From contig JAQFVV010013300.1 of assembly GCA_028023455.1 (NCBI GenBank), positions 62,001 to 126,000 on the forward strand: a DNA stretch of 64,000 nt, given 5' to 3'. The position numbers were made by a program, and so were the translations under genes. The stretch is from Epiperipatus broadwayi. Its lineage: Eukaryota > Onychophora > Udeonychophora > Euonychophora > Peripatidae. A model generated the notes under the pieces. That model was not told the origin of the DNA. It ran no database searches and saw nothing but the letters and a program-made list of their open reading frames with translations. Shown here piece after piece: positions 1 to 10,436 of this stretch (position 1 is the first letter of the stretch; every line of letters starts with the position of its first letter).

Positions 1-1617
1 GAAAAATGTGTTTTGCGTGCCTGGATCATTGGAAAAGTAAAATAAAGCATTATAATAAAATTAGGAAACTCGAGCTTTTTATAGTTAAATAATATGTTTA
101 ATTAATGACTTTAAAATATTAAGAATGTTTTTAATGGCCTCCACTATTCCCCTAAATTAATGAAAAACTAATTAGATAATAAAAACAGACTAATATGTTT
201 GCGGTGTAACTCTTTTCTTCCCAATTTTATTAAATTTGTCAACTCGAATCTCCTCGATAAAGTACAATAATAAAAATTTTTTGCAAAGCGTTTTCTAATT
301 GCTTTGCACTAAAAACAGACAGTTTAAAAATTATTTAAGACATATATAGCTAAATCACATATATGTAATAAGCTACTGGTGGACAAAAGAGGCATTATCG
401 AGGCGATCAAGTTGGCAAACAAAGGAAACTTACTCATATGGAATTTAAAAACATAAATAAAATTGGAAAGAGATTTTAAATGAAAAAAATTAACTTTTAA
501 ACTTAACCGCAATGGAATACAAAATATTTACACATGTTAGTAATGAAGAATAGTGAAGGAAAAAAGGTTAAATATAGATAGATGATCACACACATATATA
601 TTTAAGACTAGTCTAATAAAAATGGTTACATTACAAATATCATTAAATAAAACAATTCATAATATAATTCAATTAAGAAAGGTATGAACAAAAGGCTAGA
701 AAGTAAATAGTTCATTGGAGGAGAGATATGATTACTGTCCTGGTTCCTTGGTCATGTTTCCTATGGTGTTCGTGGCTTGATCCGACCATCGGTAGGCATT
801 TGCCCAGACAAGGAAAGTGGAAATAAATAGTATGCTTTTATGAAAAGTCCTACAGACATGGCACATAGTTCGGATGACTATTGAGTGGATACTAAGGCAT
901 TTTGAAGGTATTTAGGAACCTCAGTGATAGGCAAAGCTATTTATTTGCCTAGCCAAGCATAGTAGAATCCATCAAATTCATATGACTTTTAGCTTGAGCA
1001 TGTTCAAACTTCTCCATGATTTTGAAGATGATAGTTGTCTAACTTTTTGGAATAAAATCTCCACAAGCAAAATCTGAAAGAGTTCTCCAAAGAGAAATCT
1101 GAATGCCAGCAAGAAAACTCTGAATAACCTAGTCTTTTGTTCTCACTTTTATTTATACCCTCTTTGTCAGCTACCTCCTATTGTTTGTATGATCTTAGAT
1201 CTTGATAAGCTGTCATGCTCCTTTGTTTCAAGGTAACATTTTCTAAAAATAACTTTTACTTTTTTACTCTAAATTTCTTTCTTTAAGCTTTAAATTTTAT
1301 TAATTAAAAAAGAAAGAGAAGGCCACCTTTAATTTGCCTTGAATGGGCTAATTAATTAAAAATATCATTCTTTTAGAAAATGTTGGCGGGCTTATGTCAA
1401 AATCAAATCATACTAAATATTTTAACAAGATTTAAAAAGAAAAATACATTCTTATTTCTTTTAACAAAATAAGCATTTTATTTCAGCAGAATTTTGCATT
1501 AACTCATATATATATATGCTTGACATATATATATATATGTTTGACTAATAGGTTTTACAAGTAATTTTTATTAACAGAAATATAATCTTAGAATGGAATT
1601 TATTTAACACAAAATAT
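1..1617. other. Gene-free region, partly GC-richer, unassigned
   Basis: I see no coding region or RNA gene here. About 700-1250 is noticeably richer in G and C than the surrounding DNA and contains a TATA-like stretch (tttatttatacc) near 1150. Such composition islands in this window otherwise coincide with mobile-element termini, so a solo LTR or similar remnant is possible, but I find no matching second copy or terminal motif. A short AT microsatellite lies at about 1508-1540. Confidence 0.4.
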
Positions 1618-1630
1618 TTAAATGTAAATA
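1618..1630. repeat. Left target-site duplication of R1 insertion 1
   Basis: TTAAATGTAAATA is repeated exactly at 3264-3276. Both copies sit directly at the outer limits of R1 homology, so this is read as a 13-bp target-site duplication. Confidence 0.85.
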
Positions 1631-1714
1631 GGGTATATGAGCACAGACTTTCACACGACCCACCACTCTCCACTCTATCTAATAACACTGATACACTCAA
1701 GCACATATATGCTG

Positions 1715-1790
1715 AAAAGATAAATAATCACCAATATACATATTTCATGCTAAACCAGCAATTATCAGTTGGTCCAGATTATCATCTCCC
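1715..1790 (-). ncRNA. Hammerhead ribozyme motif, broken (inverted R1 copy)
   Basis: This is the minus-strand counterpart of the R1 hammerhead. Stem I, stem II and GAAA are kept, but the core box reads CUGAUAA instead of CUGAUGA, changing the catalytic G8. It is expected to be inactive. Confidence 0.75.
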
Positions 1791-2110
1791 ACACATATAT
1801 ACTATAAGTCCTCAGATATCTATTAAGATAGACAATCTTCATACTTTAATAGACAGGCTCCAATCTACTACACACTACATTTGTATTTAATGGATTATGT
1901 CCTGTACATGTGGGGTTCAGATTGACTTTAGGTCAACATGGGTGTGACAATAATCTCGGCCTCAGGGTGGCCTTCGAGCATTCCATCATCAGATTTTCAA
2001 TTGGATGGACGGTTGAAGAGTTGGAGTGGTTAGTAGATTGGAGCCTGTCTATTAAAGTATGAAGATTGTCTATCTTAATATATATCTGAGCACTTATAGT
2101 ATATATGTGT

Positions 2111-2186
2111 GGGAGATGATAATCTGGACCAACTGATGATTGCTGGTTTAGCATGAAATACGTATATTGGTGATTATTTATCTTTT
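2111..2186 (+). ncRNA. Type-I hammerhead ribozyme, R1 unit 1
   Basis: The hammerhead boxes occur in order. Stem I 5' strand: GGGAGAU (2111-2117), GAUAAUC (2118-2124), loop UGGA (2125-2128), CCAA (2129-2132). Core CUGAUGA is 2133-2139. Stem II is UGCU/AGCA (2141-2144 with 2150-2153) with loop GGUUU. GAAA is 2155-2158. Stem III is the palindrome AUACGUAU (2158-2165), then A17 at 2166. Stem I 3' strand: UUGG (2167-2170), U, GAUUAUU (2172-2178), U, AUCUUUU (2180-2186). Predicted cleavage is between 2166 and 2167 (triplet AUA). The pair next to the core in stem II is a U-U mismatch (2140/2154) rather than the usual G-C. Stem III can close only two pairs with a four-base loop within one molecule, so a dimeric fold is plausible. 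Activity is untested. Confidence 0.85.
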
Positions 2187-2582
2187 CAGCATATATGTGC
2201 TTGAGTGTATCAGTGTTATTAGATAGAATGGAGTGTGGTGGATCATGTGAAAGTCTGTGCTCATATACCCTATATTACATATATAGACACAGGTATATAA
2301 TAAGCCTGTGCTTCAGTTATTACATTATAGAGATGTCTGACCATCCTTGCATATGTATTTAATGGATTATGTCCTGTACATGTGGGGTTCAGATTGACTT
2401 TAGGTCAACATGGGTGTGACAATAATCTCGGCCTCAGGGTGGCCTTCGAGCATTCCATCATCAGATTTTCAATTGGATGGACGGTTGAAGAGTTGGAGTG
2501 GTTAGTAGATTGGAGCCTGTCTATTAAAGTATGAAGATTGTCTATCTTAATATATATCTGAGCACTTATAGTATATATGTGT

Positions 2583-2658
2583 GGGAGATGATAATCTGGA
2601 CCAACTGATGATTGCTGGTTTAGCATGAAATACGTATATTGGTGATTATTTATCTTTT
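2583..2658 (+). ncRNA. Type-I hammerhead ribozyme, R1 unit 2
   Basis: This is an identical copy of the unit-1 motif, 472 bp downstream. CUGAUGA is 2605-2611, GAAA 2627-2630, and predicted cleavage lies between 2638 and 2639. Cleavage here and in unit 1 would release a 472-nt RNA (2167-2638). Confidence 0.85.
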
Positions 2659-3054
2659 CAGCATATATGTGCTTGAGTGTATCAGTGTTATTAGATAGAA
2701 TGGAGTGTGGTGGATCATGTGAAAGTCTGTGCTCATATACCCTATATTACATATATAGACACAGGTATATAATAAGCCTGTGCTTCAGTTATTACATTAT
2801 AGAGATGTCTGACCATCCTTGCATATGTATTTAATGGATTATGTCCTGTACATGTGGGGTTCAGATTGACTTTAGGTCAACATGGGTGTGACAATAATCT
2901 CGGCCTCAGGGTGGCCTTCGAGCATTCCATCATCAGATTTTCAATTGGATGGACGGTTGAAGAGTTGGAGTGTGTAGTAGATTGAAGCCTGTCTATTAAA
3001 GTATGAAGATTGTCTATCTTAATATATATCTGAGCACTTATAGTATATATGTGT

Positions 3055-3130
3055 GGGAGATGATAATCTGGACCAACTGATGATTGCTGGTTTAGCATTA
3101 AATATTTATATTGGTGATTATTTATCTTTT
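3055..3130 (+). ncRNA. Hammerhead ribozyme motif, broken (R1 unit 3)
   Basis: CUGAUGA is intact at 3077-3083, but the second box is UAAA (3099-3102) instead of GAAA, altering catalytic G12. The stem III palindrome is also lost. Stems I and II remain. It is expected to be inactive, so the last unit of the array would not be cut. Confidence 0.8.
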
Positions 3131-3263
3131 CAGCATATATGTGCTTGAGTGTATCAGTGTTATTAGATAGAGTGGAGAGTGGTGGGTCATGTGAAAGTCT
3201 GTGCTCATATATCCTATATTACATATATAGACACAGGTATATAATAAGCCTGTGTTTCAGTTA

Positions 3264-3276
3264 TTAAATGTAAATA
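3264..3276. repeat. Right target-site duplication of R1 insertion 1
   Basis: This is an exact copy of 1618-1630, directly after the terminal CAGTTA of the last R1 unit. Confidence 0.85.
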
Positions 3277-5828
3277 CAAATTTAATAAACATAATTAATT
3301 TTAGCTTTAATGCAAAACCCTGCAGATATTGGACTATAAACTTAATTCAGGCCTACAATACTAATCAAGTTTATGGGAGGCTGTGAAGCATGGATTGGAC
3401 TTCAGATCCATTGCTTCAGTAATAATTATTAGAAATGAAAAAAATATATTAGATATTTATTTTTTACAGAAATGTTTTATTTTTAATATAAAAAAATATA
3501 TTCTTAATATTGTTACCATAGAGATTACAGATGTGGGAAATACAACTACCTAAAAATGATATCACTCATCACGCTGTTATAATATTTAGCTATACTGTAA
3601 AAATTACAAAAAAAATGTTAAACTTTTAAAGCATAAATTGTTAGATGTAGTAGATATTGAAAGTAATTCATTAAGATGTTTAAAACTAATATTAAAAAAA
3701 GATTTCATTCATTTTGCAAATTGAATTGGCTCCATCTCAAACTAGATGATATAATAGCATTTTGTTTTGATTAAATCTAAATTTTAAAATAATTCTGAAA
3801 ATAAATTGTGATTTTTAAAAATTTATTTAATTTCTAAACAAAAATATCTATCGAATGAGGTTGAATTTATTATATTCTGATAAATAATAATGGTTTAATA
3901 TTAAAATGAAAGTTGAAAGTTTAAATCTAGTGAGAACAAAGAAATTTGTCAGAATGTTAACAGAGTGCAGGAGAGTTAATATTTATTACTAATAATTTAT
4001 TAAACTATAAGCTCTCACAAATGCACATGCAAATTTTAAATCTCAGTTAAAGAATTATGTATTTGATTTTTAATATATATAAACACATGGAGCAACACAA
4101 CTTCATTTTTTTTCATCTGTAATAGTTTATTATATATTTAAAACTTCTTTTCTACCATACTTTTTGAAAACATGTGATTAAAGTTAACCATAAAAAACTA
4201 ATAATCTTCAAAATGCATATTTTGTGTTGAACTTTCTTTCAATAATTGGCCCAGGCCACAATTTTTTTATGCATATGATGTTTAATATTTATCAATATTT
4301 TTGCCCACATAACTTTGACATCAACCACAATGATTAGGGTTATTATTTATCGAAGGAGATATTATTCCCAATCCAGATACAAATTTTGAATCACAACTAA
4401 AAGTTTATGTATTTGACACAATAATGTGTAATAAAATAAGACACTGAAAGTAACTCTACAATTTTTTATATACTAATATAAAATTAAATAAATAATAGCT
4501 ATCGCTAGCTTATGGCATAACTGTTATCTTTAGAAACATATATAATTATATATGCACATATTATGATTATTCATTTGAAGTGTTAATACTGTGTGATTTT
4601 AATGAGATTTTGACTTATTTAAATTTTAACTGTAAATGCTATTCAAAATGTTATAAGTTAGCAATAGTTGGTATTTATTTATTTATATATCGGTAGTTGG
4701 AAAATTTTGTAGAGTATTTTCTTTTATAAATAATAAAGATAATATTATGTATTGTATAAAGCTGTAGCATCTTATATATATATATGCTTATTGATAATGA
4801 AAGGTATATAATAAGTTCACTATAGCTTAATATTTATTAAAATAGATAATATTAATATAGTAAGAATTTATGGGATTAACTTCAATCTTTTATATTATGG
4901 GTGATTATAATGCTATTTTAAAATTATTGAATTCCTGAGTTCTAAAAATCAGGTTGTTGTCAGAATTACGTTTGTAATCTAATTAAAAATGCTTTTCAAA
5001 AAATATATATATATCTAAAGTTTAATAAGATTTTTATTTAGTAACAGTTGCTTAGCAATTCTATATTTCAAAAAAAATATAAAATAAATTTTAGTAACTG
5101 TTAATTCATTTAATATGAAATTTTCTTTGAGAAAAAAAATAATTATTACACGTAAATAATTTTTTTTTAAAGTAGAAAATAAATATTAGCAAATTAAAAT
5201 TGTGATCATAAAGATCAGTATTAAATGCAGTCAGTGAGTAAATACCTAATTTAAAATAAAATTGTATCTAATAGCCAGAAAATTTTTTTACAGCAGCAAT
5301 TTAAAATATTTACATTATTTCCTCTTTTTTTTAAAAAAAAATAAAACAAAATAGAACATAGTTATTGAATTATATATATATTGTAGTGCTAAATTAGTGT
5401 TGTATGTCACAGTATAAAAACATTATATAAAGAAGTTTGTTGATTTTTTTTAATTTTCATTTCACTTGATGTATGGATAATGAAGATCTTAAAATATAAT
5501 TTTAACTAGATAAGCATGGAAATCTAGTACTTTAAAATAATATTATTTACTATTAATTCTAGCATCAAATCATATATCTGTTGTAATCAATTTTAGAAAA
5601 ACATATAAACAAGTAAATAAATAAATAAATAGATTATGAAAATAGTTAAGTGGATTATAGATAGATCACTTGAATCAAAATCAATATTGTTATCCATTAG
5701 TACACATTTCAATTTTTATTATTACAATCACCATAGCAACACATATCACAAAATTAAATGTGTTATGTACATATACAGTGTATGTTTGTTTATAAATTAG
5801 TTTATGGGAAAATATTATTAAAAATATA
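3277..5828. other. Gene-free AT-rich region
   Basis: I see nothing coding or clearly repetitive here. There are several short AT microsatellites (for example about 4772-4785) and homopolymer A/T runs. Near 3390-3425 a short imperfect inverted repeat occurs around GAAGCATGGATTGG. Confidence 0.5.
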
Positions 5829-6783
5829 TGTCATCATCATCATCAACCATTATCAATCCAGTGCAGGATGAAGGTCTCTCCAAGTTCAATCCATTTGCTC
5901 TGATTTTTAGCTTCTCTTCTTCACATCACCCCTGCATACTTTCTTATTTCATCAATCCATCTCACATGTGGTCTCTTTCTGGGTCTTTTACAATCTCTTG
6001 AAATGCGGTTTAAGATTTCAATTGTCCATCTATTAACATCTCTTCTAGTAATATGTCCAGTCCAACTCCACATCAGTCTTTTAATTTTTTCAATGAGGTC
6101 AGTAACACTTATTTGTTCTCGTACCCATAGATTGCATTTTTTATCTCTTCTTGTTACTCCCAACATGCATTTCTCCATACTTCTTTGAGTGATCTGAAGT
6201 CTCTGTATTGCTCTTCTATTAAGTGTCCAAGTCTGAGATTCATAAGTAAGAACTGATAAAACATATTTATTAAAAACGTTTCTTTTCAAAGATATAGGCA
6301 TATTTCCTTTTAGTATCAAGCTATTTCTACCAAAAGCACTCCAACCAAGTTTAATTCTATGATTAATTTCATCTGTTATCTTTCCATCTGTATTAATAAT
6401 CTGACCAAGGTATTTGTAGCTGTTAACTTCTTCTAACTCATCATAATCAATCTTTATTTTCATATTTTGAGAAAATCCATTAAACATGACTTTAGTCTTT
6501 TTAACATTTATCTTTAGTCTTACTTTGCTACTTTCATCTGATAACTCCTGCAACATTTCTTGCAGCTCTAAAGCATTATTTGCAAAAACAACTACATCAT
6601 CTGTAAAATCTAAATGGCTTAAATAATCTCCATTTACTTTAATTCCTTTAGCTTCTCATTTTAATCCACAAAATACTTATTGCAGCACTGCTGTAAAAAG
6701 TTTAGGAGGTATGGAGTCACCCTGTCTTACACCCTTCTCAATGTTGACTTTCCTAGTATCATTATGTAATCTAATTGTTGCTG
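5829..6783 (-). mobile_element. RTE-like LINE, 5'-truncated
   Basis: This is a minus-strand LINE fragment. Reading leftward it begins within the reverse transcriptase (motif around VRQGDSIPPKLF near 6690-6725), passes an altered catalytic motif (FTDD in place of FADD, about 6590-6610), and continues through the C-terminal part to the 3' end. The 3' terminus is a run of TGA repeats (TCATCATCATCATCAACC on the plus strand at 5830-5847), a classical end for RTE-clade elements. No endonuclease region is present, so the copy is truncated at about 6783. Clade assignment rests on motif order and tail type and was not checked by alignment. Confidence 0.8.
5921..6720 (-). pseudogene. RTE-like reverse transcriptase, C-terminal fragment
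   Basis: An open stretch of 211 codons (6556-5921) encodes the region after the RT catalytic motif. It has the block YKYLGQIINTDGKI, the run LKRNVFNKYVLSVLTYESQT, then QRSMEKCMLGVTRRDKKCN and a basic tail with WIDEIRKYAGVM. These blocks are typical of RTE-type LINE C-termini. Just upstream (6560-6720) the frame continues with stop codons after FTAVLQ and after CGLK, so the reading frame is dead. The catalytic FADD has become FTDD. It lies tail-first against the AT-rich flank and immediately left of the LTR-like repeat at 6840. It is a relic with no expected function. Confidence 0.8.
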
Positions 6784-6863
6784 ATATAAATATTCTTTAA
6801 AATATGAAAATATTTAAATATAAATATATATATATATATTGTAACAGGAGAAAGCTTTAAGAT

Positions 6864-9800
6864 TTGCAAAAGGAATTTGATTTTGATATAAATATAGATA
6901 TGGAGAAGGAATGGGTTTGTAAAATTAATGGTAAGAAAGTAATTTATAAATGTAATGGAGAAGAAAGAATTAAAAGAATTTATAAAAGAGTAGTTAGGAA
7001 AGAAGAAATTGTTAAAATTGGGTTTTTGAATATGCAAGGTGGTAGGAAACCAGAAAAGTGGATGGAATTAAATAAAACAATTGAAAATGAAGAGCTTGAG
7101 TTATTAGCAGTAGTGGAAACACATTTAAGAGAAGAAGAAGAACCTATTTTGGAACAGTTGGTATGGCAGGGTATAAATAGAAAAGAAAAAGAAAAAAGGG
7201 GTGGTGGTATAGGTGTTATATCAAAAAAATATTTAAATATTTTTAAATGTCAAGAACACTTGTGGTTTGAAATAAGGTTGGGTAGACAAGAATGGATGGT
7301 GGCTATAGTTTATATAGCTACTGGAGATAGTCAAATTATATTGGAGTGGAATAGTAACATATACGAATGTTTAGTTAAGGATATACAAAGTTTTAAAGAA
7401 AAGGGGAAGAGAATAATGGTTATAGGGGATATGAATGGACATATTGAAGAAATTGATGATGTAGATAATAAAAATGGACAGCTTTTGAAGAATTTTTGTC
7501 AGAAAGTGAATTTGAGTATTGGAAATTTATTAAATATTTATGAGGGACAATACACATGGTCCAGAAATAATATATTTCACACAATAGATTATGTATTGGT
7601 AGAGAAAGAGGGAATAAATAAAATACGGAAAATTAAGGTATTTGATAATGAAGAAAAAGTATGCACTAGTGATCATAATTTCATTGTAATTGAAATGGTT
7701 AGTAATGTGATGGAGAATAAAAATAAAAGTAGAAATAATAGTAAAAGATGTGGATGGAGAGTAAATGATAAGAATAAGTTGGAAGAGTATAAAATACAAG
7801 TTGAAGAAATAATGGAAGAGTGGGTTGGGGATGAGTATAAGGATTGGTGTAAGGAAGTAGAAAAAGTTGCAAATAGGGTTTTAGGTGAGAATATTGAAAA
7901 GAATAAAAGTAATAAAAAAATTAAAATTAGTAAAAGTGTAAAAGAAAGGAAAGAAGCATGTAGAGAATATAAGTGTGCTATTAAGAATAAGGAAAGTGAA
8001 AAAGATATTAATGCTAAATGGGAAAAGTACTTAGAAAAGAAGAAGTTGGCTAAAATAGATATTTATAGAGAGAGAATAAAATTGAATAGTAAATTGTTGG
8101 AGGATATTAATAAAAGTGGAAGAGATGGAAGTAAAAAATTTTGGAATTATATTAAAAGGAGAAATGTAGGGGAGAGAGAGTTAGTATTACTAGATGATGA
8201 GGGAACTGAGTGTAGTTCTAGAGAAGATTTAGAGAGAATCTTAAATAGTTATGTAATGAATATAGAAAAGATGTTAGATGTGAATGATAGAATATTAGAA
8301 AATATGAAAGAATATAGTAATGGGAATATTAGTTTTTCAGAAAATGAACTAAATGAGGTAGAGAAGAAATTGAAAAGTGGGAAGGCAAGAGGTTTAGATG
8401 GATGGGCAGCAGAGATGGTAATGAATTTAGGATATAGGGCAAAAGTAAAGTTATTATCCTGTTTTAATAAAATGGCACAGAATAGAGTTTTCCCAAGTAG
8501 TTGGAGTAATACAAGAGTAAGGTTATTATTTAAAGGAAAGGGTAAGGATCATAGAAAGTTGAATAATTATAGACCGATAGCGGTAACATCAGTTTTATAT
8601 AAAGTTTTCTCATATATGGTGGCTAGTAAAGTTGTAAAATGGATGGAAGGGAATAATGTAGTGGGTGAAATGCAAGGAGGTTTTAGATTAGATAGGCGTA
8701 TAGGAGATAGTTTATTTGTAGTTACACAACTTATGGATATGAGTAGGAATGCAGATAAACAGTTATATATGAGTTTTATAGATATAGAGAAGGCATATGA
8801 TAGAGTAAATAGAAATAGATTATGGATAAGTTTAGCAAATTTGGGAATGGATGAAGCTTTAATAGATATTATTAAGAAATTATATGAAAATAATTATTAT
8901 ATATATCAATTAGAGAATATAGAATCAATTAAAGTTAAAAATGGTGTGGGACTAAGGCAAGGATGCCCTATGTCACCTATTTTGTTTGTGTTGTATTTGA
9001 GTGAAATGGAAAGAGCAATAGAAAGATTAGGAAGAGGGATAGAGATACCGTTAATAGGTAGTAAGGGAGTATATATTTTGTCAGGTCTTTTTTTTTGCAG
9101 ATGATATATTTTTGTGTGCAGAAAAAAGAGAAGATATGGAAGTTATGTTGAGGACATGTGCAAGGGTGGGTAAAGAGATGGGGATTAAATTTAGTGAAGA
9201 AAAATCAAATATAATGATGGTTAATACTGAGGAAAGAGAAGATGTAGAATTTTTATTGGGAGATATTAAGTTAAGTGTGGTGAATAGATATAGTTATTTG
9301 GGAATTATTTTAAGTAATCAGAAAAATTATTTGGATGAATGGGAGAAAAAATTGATAAATGAAGCAAAGAAAAGAAAGGGATTGATAAAGAAATTAACAG
9401 TATTTTCATATAATAAATATGATGTAGCTAGAATTATATGGAAAGGAGTTGCAGTAGCAGGGTTAACATATGGTAATGATGCATTATATGTTAGTAAAAA
9501 GATATTAGATTATTTAGAAAAAGCTCAAAGGGAAGTAGGAAGACATGCATTGGATGCAGAAGTATGGACAGCAAGGGAGGCAATTCAAGGAGAAATGGGA
9601 TGGTCAAGTTTTCATATGAGAGATGCAAAAAGTAAAATGAAAATGTTTGGTAGATTGCAGTTTATGGATAATAAAAGAATAGCTAAAATAGTATTTAATT
9701 GGGTTATGAGTAAAGGACAGGTAACAAAATGGGTGAGAAAGGTAATGCGCTATGCAAAAGATTTGGATAAAAAATTTATATCAGTATATTTGTACAAAAG

Positions 9801-10320
9801 ATGGGATGATTGTGTTAAGAGGATTATTGAGTGTTATAGTAGTAAGGAATGGGATAAAAGAATAAATTTATTAATAAAGACTAGGGAGTTAGAGAGATGG
9901 AGAAATAGTATGGAGAGTAAAAAGAGTTTAAATATATATAGAAATAAACAGAATATTAGGTGTGAGTTAATATATGATAATAGTAAGGAAAGTAGTTTAT
10001 TGTTTAAGGCTCGAACGGGATCTTTAGCTACAAAAGAATATACATGTAAATGGAAAAATATGGGTGATTTATTTTGTAAATTATGTAAGGAAGGAATTGA
10101 AAATATTAGGCATTTGTTAATTGAATGTAAATGTTTGAAAACAGAAAGGGTACATATAATGAAGTTGTGGAAAAATAAATATGAAAAGAGTGATTATACA
10201 GAAAGTGAATTATTGGTTTTTATGCTAGGTTTGGGAAAAGATAAGGGGGATTTAGATATAAAGGTTATAGAGTTGACAAAAATTATGTTGTGGAAATGGG
10301 ATAGAGCAGATTATGGGTAA
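6864..10320 (+). pseudogene. LINE endonuclease-reverse transcriptase ORF2, one frameshift
   Basis: About 1150 residues in two frames: 6864-9104 and 9112-10320. The N-terminal apurinic-type endonuclease shows KIGFLNMQGG, a catalytic E in VVETHL, GDMNGH, IDYVLV and the terminal TSDHNF. The reverse transcriptase follows with NYRPIAVTSVLYK, QGGFRLDRR, motif A MSFIDIEKAYDRVNRNRLW, motif B GLRQGCPMSPILF and motif C FADDI, then MGIKFSEEKSN and SYLGIIL. Near the C-terminus a CX2CX8HX4C zinc knuckle (CKLCKEGIENIRHLLIEC) is present. The frame breaks by one base in a run of nine T just before the catalytic ADD, so motif C lies in the second frame. The first ATG in frame is at 6900. All catalytic residues are otherwise present, so this is a young copy. 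The clade within the Jockey/CR1/R1-like endonuclease LINEs was not resolved. Confidence 0.9.
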
Positions 10321-10435
10321 ATTTAGAGTGGGGAATGTAAAAGAAAGTGGCTAACAGGTTTATCTGGGCTTAATTGCTGAGATATTCTTGACTTCGTTTA
10401 AGGAGAAGCCATAATACATCACATCACATCACATC
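6865..10435 (+). mobile_element. Endonuclease/RT LINE inserted in the left LTR-like repeat
   Basis: This is a plus-strand LINE of about 3.57 kb ending in a CATCA/CACAT microsatellite (about 10417-10436). Comparing the interrupted left repeat with the intact right repeat places the insertion between GATT (6864) and ACTAGACATT (10436). The intact repeat has 43 extra bases (13895-13937) at that point, so insertion was accompanied by a target deletion and there is no target duplication. One long frame with a single break covers endonuclease, RT and C-terminal zinc-knuckle regions. No upstream ORF1 is attached, so it may be 5'-truncated. Confidence 0.85.
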
Positions 10436-10436
10436 A
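10417..10436 (+). repeat. LINE 3' tail microsatellite (CACAT)n
   Basis: Repeated CATCA/CACAT pentamers directly follow the LINE 3' untranslated region and abut the resumed LTR-like repeat. This marks the LINE 3' end. Confidence 0.85.

Larger units (their letters stand above)
1631..3263 (+). mobile_element. R1 element insertion 1: inverted partial copy plus three tandem 472-bp units
   Basis: The insertion consists of one reverse-oriented partial copy (1631-1880) followed by three tandem plus-oriented units (about 1878-2348, 2349-2820, 2821-3263) with a period of exactly 472 bp. Units 1 and 2 look identical over their shared length; unit 3 has a handful of substitutions. The whole block is flanked by the 13-bp direct repeat TTAAATGTAAATA at 1618-1630 and 3264-3276, a target-site duplication showing that the palindromic array arrived as one insertion. 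Each unit carries a hammerhead-ribozyme motif, annotated separately. The right end has a small hairpin (ACACAGG...CCTGTGT, about 3230-3256) just before the target duplication. No protein is convincingly encoded. Architecture, target duplications and ribozyme together resemble retrozymes and other non-autonomous partners of Penelope-like elements; that assignment is inference. Confidence 0.85.

Noticed and set aside
1933-2154. A 73-codon ORF repeated in nearly all R1 copies (MLNQQSSVGPDYHLP...)
   Set aside because: It is antisense to the ribozyme, overlaps it completely, and is conserved only because the repeat units are near-identical. It has no domain, and older copies do not preserve the frame.
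7530-7799. Antisense ORF inside the LINE, and similar small ORFs at 6003-6188, 13102-13508 and 21891-22115
   Set aside because: They are shadows of transposon coding sequence on the opposite strand, with composition-driven Phe/Ile/Leu-rich products.
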